From NCBI RefSeq assembly GCF_017355935.1, contig NZ_JAFIQT010000001.1, positions 2,232,001 to 2,296,000 of the forward strand: a stretch of 64,000 nt of DNA. Direction: 5' to 3'. The notes below the pieces were generated by a model that had not been told where the DNA came from, did no database searches, and worked only from the letters and a program-made list of their open reading frames with translations. Below are positions 44,228-53,743 of the stretch, one piece after another; within the stretch, counting starts at the first letter, position 1; every line of letters starts with the position of its first letter. A program made the translations under genes and the position numbers. This DNA is from Telluribacter humicola. GTDB lineage: Bacteria; Bacteroidota; Bacteroidia; Cytophagales; Spirosomataceae.

Positions 44228-45067
44228 ATGCTGTTTATAGGAAAATATAATACTCTCACCGTATTGCGCCGGACCAGTGTCGGACTGTTTCTGGGCGATG
44301 TGGAGGGGGAGGAAGTACTGCTGCCCAACAAGTACATCACCGATGACATGGAGGTGGACGAAGACGTCAGGGTATTTGTATACAATGATTCGGAAGATCG
44401 CCCGGTCGCTACCACCGAGACGCCCAAAGTAGTTCGTAATGAGTTTGCGTTTCTGGAAGTGAAGGATGTTAATGAATACGGAGCTTTTCTGGACTGGGGG
44501 CTGGAAAAGGACTTGTTCGTACCTTTTAGGGAGCAGAATGGTTCCATGCGGGTAGGTGAGTGGCACGTGGTGTACCTGTACCTCGACCACAAGACCTCTC
44601 GCTTGTCGGCTTCGGCTAAGATCAACAAGTTCCTGGATAATAGCCGCTTGATCGTAGACGAAGGGGATGAGGTAGATATCATCATCTGGGAACGCACTGA
44701 CTTGGGCTACAATGTCATCGTGAACCACTTCCATAAGGGACTCATTTATGAGAATGAGCTATTTAAGCAGGTAGATATCGGGGATCAAATGAAGGCGTAC
44801 GTTAAACGCGTTCGTGAAGAAAATAAGCTGGACATAAGTCTAGAGAAACAGGGGTACGAAAGCGTTGAACCTAATGCCCAGCGTATCCTGGATGTACTCA
44901 AAAGAGAAGGAGGCTTCCTGAATCTGTCAGATAACAGCTCGCCGGAGGAAATCAAGCGACGGCTGGAAATGAGTAAGAAGACATTCAAAAAAGCCATCGG
45001 AGGTCTTTATAAGCAGGGCCAGATCCAGATTCAGGATAATGGTATCCGTCTTGTTTCAGAAGATTGA
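44228..45067 (+). CDS. CvfB-like S1 / winged-helix RNA-binding protein
   Basis: A 279-residue protein from ATG 44228, downstream of a good -7 box. It has three S1-type OB domains (the second with EYGAFLDWGLEKDLFVPF, the third with LGYNVIVNHFHKGLIYENELF) and a C-terminal winged helix (MSKKTFKKAIGGLYKQGQI). This matches CvfB/YitL proteins, which bind RNA and affect virulence gene expression in Gram-positive bacteria; the role in Bacteroidota is not known to me. It is followed by a strong terminator. Confidence 0.88.
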   Translation: MLFIGKYNTLTVLRRTSVGLFLGDVEGEEVLLPNKYITDDMEVDEDVRVFVYNDSEDRPVATTETPKVVRNEFAFLEVKDVNEYGAFLDWGLEKDLFVPFREQNGSMRVGEWHVVYLYLDHKTSRLSASAKINKFLDNSRLIVDEGDEVDIIIWERTDLGYNVIVNHFHKGLIYENELFKQVDIGDQMKAYVKRVREENKLDISLEKQGYESVEPNAQRILDVLKREGGFLNLSDNSSPEEIKRRLEMSKKTFKKAIGGLYKQGQIQIQDNGIRLVSED

Positions 45068-45111
45068 TACGATCTAAAAGAGCAAATTATTCAAGCTTAT
45101 AGCTAATCATA

Positions 45112-45148
45112 AAAAAGGAGAAATGCAAGTATCGCATTTCTCCTTTTT
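45112..45148 (+). terminator. Rho-independent terminator
   Basis: A 15-bp perfect stem (AAAAAGGAGAAATGC) with a 7-nt loop, A-run before and T-run behind. It may serve both the CvfB-like gene and the convergent amidohydrolase. Confidence 0.9.
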
Positions 45149-45194
45149 CCTTATAGCTTAAAGTCTACTGCTTACAGCGTATTATGGTACAAAG

Positions 45195-46505
45195 CTACTT
45201 GCCAAGATCTTCCTGACCGTACTTGTCCTTGTACTTCTGGTACAGGCGCTTGTGTTTATCATCCAGATCTACTTTGGCTCCTTTGATATAGGCCTGCTCT
45301 ACCACGTTGGTACGCATGTCGAGTATATCACCTTTTGCCACGACGAGGGTAGCCAGTTTGCCTTTTTCCAGCGAACCTACCTGCTTGTCGATACCCATGA
45401 TCTGAGCGGGCATCAGCGTAATCAGTTGGAGAGCTTCTTCCTTGTTGATTTCACCGAAGCCGGCCGCAGTACCCGCCAGGAAGGCCAGGTTACGGGTGCG
45501 CCACCATTCGTCGTTATAGCTGAGCGCTACCTTCACCCCGGCCTTGTGCAGACGGGCTGGTTGCTCATAGGGCAGGTATACGTCATCGTCGGCGCGGCTG
45601 GGCAGACGGTGAATGGGATCCAGTACTACCGGTACGTTGTGGTCCTTAAGGTAAGAGGCTACTTTGTAGGCTTCGTCACCGCCCACAATCACGACCTTCT
45701 TTACCCCCAGCTCCTGAGCAAACTGGATGGATTCAACGATGTCCTTGGCGTAGCCGGCCCGTACGTACAGGTTGGAGCTACCGTCAAAGAGGCCTTTCAT
45801 GGAAGCAAGGCGCAGGTTAACGGGGGTAGGGGCTTTGTCTTCCGAGTAAGCTTTGGCTTCCACCAGGTGACGGCGTAGTTCATTGATTATTTCCTGACGC
45901 TTCTCGTTGCGCTTTATAGTAATCGAGAAGTCTTCCTGGCTGAAGCTACGAGCCAGGAAAGCAGGCCAGTTGACCCAGATCCCATCGTCCTTGCGAAGTA
46001 CGGCATCTTCCCAATTCCAGCCGTCGGTATTGAATACCGATGATGAACCCGATACCATGCCTCCCTGAGGTACGGCCTGAGCCATCAATACCCCCGTGTT
46101 ACGGATGGTGGGGATGATCTCGGAGTCGGTGTTGTAGGCAATGAGCGTCCGTACGTGGGGGTTGATATCACCTACTTCCTGATAGTCTAGAGTGGCACGT
46201 ACCGAAGCTACTTCCTGCAGACCTACCGTAGTACCCATGGCGATGAGTCCGGGGAAGATATGCTTACCAGCCACATTGACTACCTCAGTAGCGTTGCGGT
46301 CGAAGGTAGTAGCGGAGCCGCCTACGGCCGTGATGACACCCTTATCAAATACAATGGTTCCGTTCTCGATCACCTGGCCATTACCAACGTGGATGGTAGC
46401 CCCCGTCAGCGCAATGGGTTTGGCCTGTGGCTTGGCCGGAGCCGGATTCTGGGCCTGCATGGACAGCGGAACGAGTGCCAGCAGGGCTAAAAATATCTTT
46501 TTCAT
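45195..46505 (-). CDS. Amidohydrolase-superfamily protein lacking the HxH motif
   Basis: A 436-residue exported protein (signal peptide MKKIFLALLALVPLSMQAQ) with the composite amidohydrolase fold: N-terminal beta part GATIHVGNGQVIENGTI and C-terminal GSLEKGKLATLVV. At the place where the metal-binding PGLIDxHxH should be it reads FPGLIAMGTTVGL, and the expected later His is replaced in VVIVGGDEAYK. The ligand set looks incomplete, so it may be a non-catalytic partner of the 1009-residue protein encoded 27 bp upstream. Cotranscription is very likely. Confidence 0.88.
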   Translation of the reverse strand: MKKIFLALLALVPLSMQAQNPAPAKPQAKPIALTGATIHVGNGQVIENGTIVFDKGVITAVGGSATTFDRNATEVVNVAGKHIFPGLIAMGTTVGLQEVASVRATLDYQEVGDINPHVRTLIAYNTDSEIIPTIRNTGVLMAQAVPQGGMVSGSSSVFNTDGWNWEDAVLRKDDGIWVNWPAFLARSFSQEDFSITIKRNEKRQEIINELRRHLVEAKAYSEDKAPTPVNLRLASMKGLFDGSSNLYVRAGYAKDIVESIQFAQELGVKKVVIVGGDEAYKVASYLKDHNVPVVLDPIHRLPSRADDDVYLPYEQPARLHKAGVKVALSYNDEWWRTRNLAFLAGTAAGFGEINKEEALQLITLMPAQIMGIDKQVGSLEKGKLATLVVAKGDILDMRTNVVEQAYIKGAKVDLDDKHKRLYQKYKDKYGQEDLGK

Positions 46506-46532
46506 AGTTGATGTTTCCGTTCAGAAGTTAGC

Positions 46533-49500
46533 TTACTCTTTTTCGCCGTGCTCAGCATGAATACCTATCACATCTTCGCAGTGCCACATACGGGTACGAC
46601 GGGTCTGCGGAGCCTGGGTGGAAGCACCACCTGCTTTGGCTTCCATGGACTTCTGGATCAGGCGAGCCTTTTCCTTGGCAATAGCTTCCTGCTTTTTCTG
46701 GTCTTCCTGATAGTCAAAGTAGATAGTACCTTCGATCATGGTGAAGTCAGGACGTGCGTAGATCGAGAGCGGGTGGTTGTTCCAGAGTACCAGATCAGCA
46801 TCCTTGCCGGCCTTGATACTACCGAGGCGGTTATCGAGGTGCAGGAGTTTAGCGGGGTTCAGGGTCACCATTTTCCAGGCTTCGATTTCAGAGATACCTC
46901 CAAACTCGACAGTTTTGGCGGCTTCCTGGTTGAGGCGGCGGGCCATTTCGGCGTCGTCGGAGTTGATCGCAACCGTTACTCCTTCGCGGCTCATGAGGGC
47001 GGCGTTGTACGGGATGGCTTCTTCTACCTCCATCTTGTACGCCCACCAGTCCGCAAAGGTAGATCCACCTACGCCACGCTCGGCCATCTTGTCGGCTAGC
47101 TTATAGCCTTCCAGAATATGGGTCAGCGTATTCACCTTGAAGCCCAGTGAATCGGCTACGTGCAGCAGCATGTTGATCTCCGACTGTACATAGGAGTGGC
47201 AGGTAATAAAGCGCTCATTTTTGAGGATCTCAGCCAGGGCATCCAGTTCAAGATCACGACGGGGAGCAGTCACGCCCGACTTGTTCTTGAGGGCATTGTA
47301 CTCCTGCCAGGCTTTGGCGTATTCTTTGGCTCGGATAAAGTGGTCATAGTACACCTGTTCTACCCCCATACGGGTTTGTGGGAAGCGTACGCGGGCTACA
47401 TCTCCCCAGTTCGCCTGTTTTACGTTTTCACCGAGGGCAAACTTGATGTACTTCGCCTCGGGCAACCACATCTCAGTAGGAGTAGCTCCCCATTTCAACT
47501 TGATCACGGCGCTTTGTCCACCGATGGCGTTGGCCGAGCCATGCAGTAGTTGCGAGGTAGTAACCCCACCGGCCAACTGTCGGTATATGTTGACATCTTC
47601 GGAGTTGATGGCATCGCTCATGCGTACTTCAGCCGTGCTGGTCTGCGAGCCTTCGTTTACGGCAAAAAGAGCAATGTGCGAGTGTTCATCGATAATACCG
47701 TTGGTCAGGTGCTTGCCGGTACCGTCGATGGTGCGGGCACCCGCCGGGGCGGTCAGGCCTTTGCCAACGCGGGCAATCTTACCATTCTGGATCAGTACAT
47801 CGGCATTTTGCATGATACCTTCGGCTTCGTTGGTCCATATAGTAGTATTCTTTACCAGGATAGTCTCCGCCTTTGGCTTTGTTTCGTTTCCAAATCCGGC
47901 AAATGGATAGATCAGCTTACCCAGCTCTTTGGGCTTGCGTACGGTAGTATCAGCCTTGGCAACCGGCTCTGTATAAGCTTCGGCCAGGGTAGCTTTCCAG
48001 TTCATAGGCATCCCGTCGGGTAGGGTACCTTCGCCCTGGAGCTCACGGGCCGACAGCCATCCGGTCAAACGTACCGTACCAGGATTCTTTTTATCGGGCT
48101 GGTAGGTAACGGTCATCAGCTGGTTAGTCAGGCTTACCTTAGGAGTAATGGTTACCGAGTCGTTCATCACCAACTGGTACTCAGGCTTAGAAGGGGTACC
48201 CGTTATTTTCAGCTTACCACCGGGCTTACCGGCAAAACTCAGGTCGTAGGTACCACGCAGGTCGGGAGCATTCATCTCCTTGATAATATACGCTTTGCCT
48301 TGTACCCAGTTTTCGTAGATCTCGCTACCGTTTTTGAACAGGTCGTCAGAAGTGATCAGGAAGTTAGCCAGCATGCCTTTCTTGAGGGCACCTACCTGGT
48401 TGTCGGCCTTGATCAGGCGGGCAGGCAGGGTAGTAAGCGCTTCCAGGGCTTTCTCTTTGGGGAGTCCAAACTCAACGGCGGTACGCAGGCGGGTCCAGAA
48501 GTCGGCTTTATTTTTGAGGCCGGAGGCGGTCAGAGCAAAGGGTACGTTGGCTTTAGCCAGGGCAGCAGGATTACCGGGAGCCATTTCCCAGTGCTTGAGT
48601 TCGGCCAGAGTTACGGCATCCGCATCCCAGGGATCATTCACATCAAAAGCATCCGGGAAGGCCAGAGGCACTATGAGTGTAGCACCGGTAGCTTTTACCT
48701 CATCAATGCGCTGGTACTCGTCACCACCGCTCCTGATGATGTACTGTACACCAAACTCGTCCCCGATCTTGTCGGCGCGCAGTACGCCCAGTTTGTCGGT
48801 AGTCTCAAAGAAGGCAGGCAGGGCCTTGAGCTGACCGAATGCCTTCATGGACAGGTTGTTTTCCTGATTGCTTCCGCCTTTGGCAAACCAGTCGGCATCG
48901 TAGTAGCTCTGGCGGAGCAGGGCTACGGCACCCATCAGGGAGTTGGGGTAGTTCTGAGTAGAGCTGCCTTTATCCAGCGAGTAGTGAGCTGAGGCTGCAC
49001 CTCGAAGCAAGGCCTGATTAGCCGATTCGTTGGTAAGCGCTATAAGAGCACCACTTCCGCGTACGATGCCATCGTGGTGGTGGGTGAGTACCGTACCGAA
49101 TCCGATCTTACGAAGTTCGTCGGCTCCTTTGTTATCTACGGTAAATAAGGTAGAGGCTTCATTTTCGGGCTGTATGGCCTGGTTCCAGCCGTAAGCTCCT
49201 TTCTTGTTGGATTCGAGCTGGGGAGCCGAGCGGAAAGACTGTCGGGCCTTTTTTACCTCGGGCATACCGTAGTCCGACTCCAGATCCAGTAGGGATGGGT
49301 AGATGTACTTGCCTTTGAGGTCAGTGACTACCGTACCGGCGGGTATCTTTACATTAGTACCTACCTCTTTGATCAGGCCATTTTCGATCAGGAGGGTTCC
49401 TTTTTGCAGCGTAGTTTGCGGGTCTACGACAATGGTGGCGTTGGTAAAGGCATATCGCCCCGAACGCTCATCGTAGGCACCATTGCGGGGGAACGTCTGC

Positions 49501-49562
49501 TGCGCATAGCCTAGCGTCCCGAAGGTCAGCCATGCCGCCAACGTCCATACCAGTTTTCTCAT
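46533..49562 (-). CDS. Two-domain exported amidohydrolase, 1009 aa
   Basis: A 1009-residue exported protein with two amidohydrolase modules in one chain. Module 1 (residues about 25-430) reads YPSLLDLESDYGM where HxH is expected and is probably inactive. A beta-rich linker (about 435-540) follows. Module 2 (about 560-980) keeps the metal site: IDEHSHIA (His627, His629), CHSY, THILEG and NSDDAE. Known relatives include imidazolonepropionase- and prolidase-type hydrolases; the substrate is unknown. The protein ends in a His/Glu-rich tail. It forms an operon with the 436-residue gene downstream. Confidence 0.92.
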   Translation of the reverse strand: MRKLVWTLAAWLTFGTLGYAQQTFPRNGAYDERSGRYAFTNATIVVDPQTTLQKGTLLIENGLIKEVGTNVKIPAGTVVTDLKGKYIYPSLLDLESDYGMPEVKKARQSFRSAPQLESNKKGAYGWNQAIQPENEASTLFTVDNKGADELRKIGFGTVLTHHHDGIVRGSGALIALTNESANQALLRGAASAHYSLDKGSSTQNYPNSLMGAVALLRQSYYDADWFAKGGSNQENNLSMKAFGQLKALPAFFETTDKLGVLRADKIGDEFGVQYIIRSGGDEYQRIDEVKATGATLIVPLAFPDAFDVNDPWDADAVTLAELKHWEMAPGNPAALAKANVPFALTASGLKNKADFWTRLRTAVEFGLPKEKALEALTTLPARLIKADNQVGALKKGMLANFLITSDDLFKNGSEIYENWVQGKAYIIKEMNAPDLRGTYDLSFAGKPGGKLKITGTPSKPEYQLVMNDSVTITPKVSLTNQLMTVTYQPDKKNPGTVRLTGWLSARELQGEGTLPDGMPMNWKATLAEAYTEPVAKADTTVRKPKELGKLIYPFAGFGNETKPKAETILVKNTTIWTNEAEGIMQNADVLIQNGKIARVGKGLTAPAGARTIDGTGKHLTNGIIDEHSHIALFAVNEGSQTSTAEVRMSDAINSEDVNIYRQLAGGVTTSQLLHGSANAIGGQSAVIKLKWGATPTEMWLPEAKYIKFALGENVKQANWGDVARVRFPQTRMGVEQVYYDHFIRAKEYAKAWQEYNALKNKSGVTAPRRDLELDALAEILKNERFITCHSYVQSEINMLLHVADSLGFKVNTLTHILEGYKLADKMAERGVGGSTFADWWAYKMEVEEAIPYNAALMSREGVTVAINSDDAEMARRLNQEAAKTVEFGGISEIEAWKMVTLNPAKLLHLDNRLGSIKAGKDADLVLWNNHPLSIYARPDFTMIEGTIYFDYQEDQKKQEAIAKEKARLIQKSMEAKAGGASTQAPQTRRTRMWHCEDVIGIHAEHGEKE

Positions 49563-49737
49563 GAAGTGCTTGGGTTTGGTTAAGTTGAATTGTTAGTAGC
49601 GTAATAATTGCCTAAAAATACAAACAATTTGTCAAGGAAATGGAGGTAATAGCTGCTGCTGCCAAACAAACTATACGTAAGTCTGCTTTTTCTTGAAATC
49701 TTCGTAAGATACATGCTAACCGTCCAACTAGTGGATA

Positions 49738-49777
49738 AACAAGAGAGGCTACTCCCGCGGGAGTAGCCTCTCTTGTT
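49738..49777 (-). terminator. Terminator of the sorbosone dehydrogenase-like operon
   Basis: A 40-nt perfect palindrome (20-nt arms, core GAGGCTACTCCCG), 17 bp behind the stop at 49795. Confidence 0.9.
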
Positions 49778-49794
49778 ACTGGTAGGTAAATACT

Positions 49795-51066
49795 TTATTG
49801 GGGACTGACGCGCCAGAGGGTGTTGCCGGCATCATCATTGATCAGCAGCGAGCCATCCGGTAGTACCGCCACCCCAACGGGACGTCCGTATACTTCGGGC
49901 TCCTGTGGGTTGGATACAAAACCCGTCAGGAAATCCTGGGCCGGACCCGTGGGTTTGCCGTTGCTGAAAGGTACAAATACCACCTTGTAACCAACGGGGT
50001 TGGAGCTGTTCCAGGAGCCATGCTGGCCAATAAAAGCTCCGTTTCGGTATTGGGCAGGAAAACTCTCCTTGTCGTAGAAGGTGAGTCCTAGCGAGGCCGT
50101 GTGCGAACCCAGCGGTACTTCGGGGACAATGGCCTTTTCTACCAGTTCAGGGCGTTCTCCCTTCCGGCGGGGGTCAACGTTCTGTCCGAAGTAGGAGTAA
50201 GGCCAGCCGTAAAAGCCGCCTTCCTTTACACTAGTGAGGTAGTCAGGTACCAGGTTGTCGCCCAGCTCGTCGCGCTCGTTGACGGCTGTCCAGAGTACAT
50301 TCGTGCCGGGTGCCCAGTCCATCCCAACAGGATTGCGCAGGCCACTGGCGTAGATCTGTTCACCGCTGCCGTCCGGGTTGATCTGCAGGATATTGGCGCG
50401 GCGTTTTTCTTCGTCCATGCCGTATTCTCCCACGTTACTGGCCGAGCCTACGGAAACATAAATCTTGGAGCCATCGGGACTGGCGATGATGTTGCGGGTC
50501 CAGTGGTGGTTATAGCCACCGGCGGGCAGCTCCAGTATCTTTTCTCCTTTGGCGTCTATTCTGGTCTGGCCCTTTTTGTACGGGTAGCGCATCAGACCGT
50601 CGGTGTTGGCTACGTAGAAATAGTCGTTCAGTACCAGCATCCCGAAGGGTTGGCTAAGCCCCTCCATAAATACCTGACGCATATCGGGCGTACCGTCGTT
50701 GTTTTGATCCCGGAACAGCGTGATCTGATTAGCGCTCTTTTTTTTGTCGTCCGATTCTACCACCAGTACATCCCCATTGGGCGCTACGTACGACCAGCGG
50801 GGATGCTTGAGGTTATCGGCATATTTAGTTACTACAAATCCTGCCGGAGCGGTAGGCTTCTGAGCTTCTGACCAGCCCACTACATCCGGGTTGTTGCTGA
50901 CCGACTCGGTAGCATAGGGCGGTGGGAGGGTGAGAGTACCTACGGCCGTCTCAACAACATCTGTCCCGCTGCTGGCCGCTTCCTGCTGTTCTTCTTTTTT
51001 ATTGTTGCAGCCATACAGGCCCAGTACCACGCAAAGGCAGGTGATTGTGAGGTGTGAATAGTTCAT
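49795..51066 (-). CDS. Sorbosone dehydrogenase-like PQQ/beta-propeller lipoprotein
   Basis: A 423-residue lipoprotein (CVVLGLYGC, mature start CNNKKEEQ) with a six-bladed propeller of the PQQ-dependent sugar dehydrogenase / L-sorbosone dehydrogenase family. Motifs: VTKYADNLKHPRWSYVAPNG, YASGLRNPVGMDWAPG, GFYGWPYSYFGQN, FIGQHGSWNSS and GRPVGVAVLPDGSLLINDD. It would oxidise an aldose or related sugar in the periplasm with PQQ or another acceptor. It is third in the operon membrane protein - GH43 - this gene. A second, diverged member lies at 60096-61370. Confidence 0.88.
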   Translation of the reverse strand: MNYSHLTITCLCVVLGLYGCNNKKEEQQEAASSGTDVVETAVGTLTLPPPYATESVSNNPDVVGWSEAQKPTAPAGFVVTKYADNLKHPRWSYVAPNGDVLVVESDDKKKSANQITLFRDQNNDGTPDMRQVFMEGLSQPFGMLVLNDYFYVANTDGLMRYPYKKGQTRIDAKGEKILELPAGGYNHHWTRNIIASPDGSKIYVSVGSASNVGEYGMDEEKRRANILQINPDGSGEQIYASGLRNPVGMDWAPGTNVLWTAVNERDELGDNLVPDYLTSVKEGGFYGWPYSYFGQNVDPRRKGERPELVEKAIVPEVPLGSHTASLGLTFYDKESFPAQYRNGAFIGQHGSWNSSNPVGYKVVFVPFSNGKPTGPAQDFLTGFVSNPQEPEVYGRPVGVAVLPDGSLLINDDAGNTLWRVSPQ

Positions 51067-51131
51067 GTCTTTGTGGATTAGTACAAGTAGTTAATACCTG
51101 TTTATTAACCCACTAAGTATGCTATTGTTCA

Positions 51132-52166
51132 CTATTTTGTAGAAGCTTGCTTCAACGTCTGCTTTTTTACTCCCTCATTTGTGATGACTACCGGGTTGAT
51201 GTGTCCATTGCTGTCGAAGGTCATCTCATCCATACAGGTGACCCGGTGGTTGGCATCGGTTTCGGTAAGGGGGCGGCGGTGGTACACAATGTACCATTGG
51301 TCCTTCCCAGGTACTTGAATGACCGAATGGTGACCGGCACCGGTGGCAATTTTGGGGTCCTGCTGGAGTATCTTGCCGATGCGCCTGAAGGGGCCAAACG
51401 GTGAGTCGGCGATGGCGTAGGCTACCGAGTAGTTGGGGCCGGTCCAGCCGCCTTCTGACCACATAAAGTAGTACTTGCCATTGCGCATAAACATGAAGGG
51501 CCCTTCTACGTAACCTTCAGGCGTAATTTCTTTGAACGTGGTACCGTCCTCAAAGGGGACGAAGCCCGTAAAGTCATTATTCAGTTTGGCAATGTTGCAG
51601 TGGCGCCAGCCGCCGTACATCATATAGTATTGTCCGTCTTTGTCTTTAAATACAAACTGATCAATGGGCTGCGCGCCGTTGTGAAACTTATCAATGAGTG
51701 GCTTACCCAGGTGGTCTTTAAAAGGGCCCGCCGGATTATCAGCTACGGCTACGCCTATTCCGCCCAGCTCTGCGTTGCTCTGGATATCGTTGGCTCCGAA
51801 AAACAGGTAGTACTTGTTGTCTTTCTGAATAACGGCCGGTGCCCACATGGCACGCTTGGCCCATTTGATGCTGGTGGTGTCAATGATGCGGTTGTGCTTG
51901 GTCCAGTTGATCAGGTCCGTGGAGGAGAAGGCATCCATGTGGACCTGCTTATCATAGGGGGCTGAAAAGGTAGGGTAGATCCAGTACTTGTTGCCAAAGA
52001 TAATGCCTTCCGGATCGGCGTACCAGCCCGGAAATATAGGGTTGCCGGAGGTAGGGGCTTCGCTGCTTTTTCGGGGAGCGGAGGTTTTCTTCTGTTGGGA
52101 CTGGCTATGAGCCAAAGGGGCGGCCAGAGCAATGGAAAGTAGGGTACAGGTGAGCGTTTTTTTCAT
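51132..52166 (-). CDS. Glycoside hydrolase family 43
   Basis: A 344-residue exported protein (signal peptide to about residue 22) with the five-bladed GH43 propeller. The three catalytic carboxylates are visible: Asp in GWYADPEGI (base), Asp in AQPIDQFVF (pKa modulator) and Glu in GYVEGPFMF (acid). Typical activities are alpha-L-arabinofuranosidase or beta-xylosidase on plant polysaccharide side chains. It lies 38 bp downstream of a membrane protein gene and 65 bp upstream of the sorbosone dehydrogenase-like gene. Confidence 0.92.
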   Translation of the reverse strand: MKKTLTCTLLSIALAAPLAHSQSQQKKTSAPRKSSEAPTSGNPIFPGWYADPEGIIFGNKYWIYPTFSAPYDKQVHMDAFSSTDLINWTKHNRIIDTTSIKWAKRAMWAPAVIQKDNKYYLFFGANDIQSNAELGGIGVAVADNPAGPFKDHLGKPLIDKFHNGAQPIDQFVFKDKDGQYYMMYGGWRHCNIAKLNNDFTGFVPFEDGTTFKEITPEGYVEGPFMFMRNGKYYFMWSEGGWTGPNYSVAYAIADSPFGPFRRIGKILQQDPKIATGAGHHSVIQVPGKDQWYIVYHRRPLTETDANHRVTCMDEMTFDSNGHINPVVITNEGVKKQTLKQASTK

Positions 52167-52204
52167 TATATGGTACAGGTTGTTCTAAATGGCAAAGTGA
52201 ATAG

Positions 52205-52837
52205 TTATAAGTCAGAACGGTGGAGAGGCTTGTATCCACGTAAAAGATAAACGCCGAGGTAGATCCAGCCCATGCCTTCAGCCAGAAGTAAAAAGTTACT
52301 GGCCAGGGAAGCGATCTGCCTGGCAGCCAGGCCGCGTCCTAGTTGGTCGAATAGGAGAATAGAAGCTAAAACTGCCAGCCCACGTAGTACACCTATCCAC
52401 AGGAGCATCACTCCGTGGGGGTAGGCAGTGGGTACTTTTTTTAACCCTACACCCGCCAGAAGTGTACCCACGACGAAGGCGGCCAAACCGGGTAAGCTGT
52501 AAAGACTCCAATCTCCGGGAATACCCCAGGCTTCAGGCAGAGTAACGAGCGACGACCAGACCAGCCCCACCGAGGCAACCAGCGTACCAGTACGCACGGG
52601 TCGGTCTTCACGGAAGTTTCGGTACAGGCTGACCAGTACAACCAGAAAAAGGAGTTGCACGATAAAGAAGTACTGGGTGGCAGCAGTGGGGGGATAAATT
52701 ATGTGCTTTACCCGGCCTTCCGACAGCTCCCACAGCCAGCGGGCATTATATAGGATACCTCCTGCTATGGCCATCCAGCCACTCTTGACAGAGAGCCGGG
52801 ACTGGGTAGGAAAGTGCTTTTCGATTTCTGTAATCAT
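52205..52837 (-). CDS. Multipass membrane protein, 210 aa
   Basis: A 210-residue protein from ATG 52837 with about six hydrophobic segments (QYFFIVQLLFLVVLVSLY, LVASVGLVWSSLVTLPEA, LAAFVVGTLLAGVGL, VMLLWIGVLRGLAVLASILLF, FLLLAEGMGWIYLGVYLL). No family is recognised. It heads the operon with GH43 and the sugar dehydrogenase-like lipoprotein, but a transport role is not supported by any motif. The longer frame to 52894 is rejected because it runs into the divergent promoter region. Confidence 0.7.
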   Translation of the reverse strand: MITEIEKHFPTQSRLSVKSGWMAIAGGILYNARWLWELSEGRVKHIIYPPTAATQYFFIVQLLFLVVLVSLYRNFREDRPVRTGTLVASVGLVWSSLVTLPEAWGIPGDWSLYSLPGLAAFVVGTLLAGVGLKKVPTAYPHGVMLLWIGVLRGLAVLASILLFDQLGRGLAARQIASLASNFLLLAEGMGWIYLGVYLLRGYKPLHRSDL

Positions 52838-53024
52838 CAAAATATTCAGGTCAGCGTTTACTGAAAACCAGTACCTGCTATGTCCAAAGTACACAGGAGT
52901 CAGCAGATACTATATTTCTGTCTAAATATAACAGTAGCTTTTGGAGAGCAGATGTTTTTATAGCTTACCGGGCAGTATGCCTGGCAGGTACTCAAACCAA
53001 ACTACAAACAATACCCTTACCACC

Positions 53025-53669
53025 ATGCGAAGAACCTTGTTTCAGGGTGTGCTGATGTTGCTACTGGCAGCCAGCGTATCCTTTGCACAAAAAAAACAAA
53101 AAGATGGCTGGATTCCACTCTTTGACGGAAAATCCCTGAACGGATGGAAAGTTGGAGCTAATGGAAGTACATTCAGTGTAAAAGATGGAGCCATTATGGT
53201 GGCCGGCCCACGGGCGCACCTGTTCTATGACGGTCCCGTTAATAACCATTCCTTCAAAAATTTCGAGCTAAAGACCCAGGTCATGACTACTCCGGGCTCC
53301 AATTCCGGTATTTACTTCCATACTGACTATCAGGAAGACGGATGGCCAGCCAAAGGATACGAGGTACAGGTGAATAACTCTCACACGGACTGGCGCCGTA
53401 CCGGCTCCCTGTACGCTTTCGATGATGTGAAGGAGGTACACGTCAAAGATAATGAATGGTACACCGAGCACATTATCGTACAGGGCAACAAAGTTACCAT
53501 CAAGATCAACGACAAGACGGTAGTCGAATATACTGAGCCCGAAGGTGTGGAGCGTACCAAAGGCAACGAAAAGCGCCTCATTGATAAGGGAACATTTGCC
53601 CTGCAGGGCCACGATCCCAAGAGCGTTGTTTACTTCAAGGATATCATGGTAAGACCTTTGCCAGAATAA
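53025..53669 (+). CDS. DUF1080 protein (3-keto-disaccharide hydrolase-like)
   Basis: A 214-residue exported protein from ATG 53025 (MRRTLFQGVLMLLLAASVSFAQ). The whole mature part is one DUF1080 concanavalin-like domain: GWIPLFDGKSLNGWK, NFELKTQVMTTPGSNSGIYFHTDYQ, GYEVQVNNSH and KGTFALQGHDPKSVVYFKDI. Relatives hydrolyse 3-keto-glycosides made by periplasmic oxidoreductases, which would link it to the neighbouring sugar dehydrogenase-like genes. The link is an inference. Confidence 0.9.
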   Translation: MRRTLFQGVLMLLLAASVSFAQKKQKDGWIPLFDGKSLNGWKVGANGSTFSVKDGAIMVAGPRAHLFYDGPVNNHSFKNFELKTQVMTTPGSNSGIYFHTDYQEDGWPAKGYEVQVNNSHTDWRRTGSLYAFDDVKEVHVKDNEWYTEHIIVQGNKVTIKINDKTVVEYTEPEGVERTKGNEKRLIDKGTFALQGHDPKSVVYFKDIMVRPLPE

Positions 53670-53690
53670 ATCCTATAAGTTACTATCACT

Positions 53691-53727
53691 AACGACAAAG
53701 CCCCGGTAGTTCCGGGGCTTTGTCGTT
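53691..53727. terminator. Bidirectional terminator between DUF1080 and GH2 genes
   Basis: A perfect 16-bp stem (AACGACAAAGCCCCGG) with a 5-nt loop between the convergent stops at 53669 and 53744. Confidence 0.92.
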
Positions 53728-53743
53728 GAATAGGTACTGATTG

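Noticed and set aside
48300-48992. Plus-strand frames antisense to the large amidohydrolase gene (also 45252-45878, 46548-47099)
   Set aside because: All lie inside well-supported minus-strand genes and have no recognisable domain.
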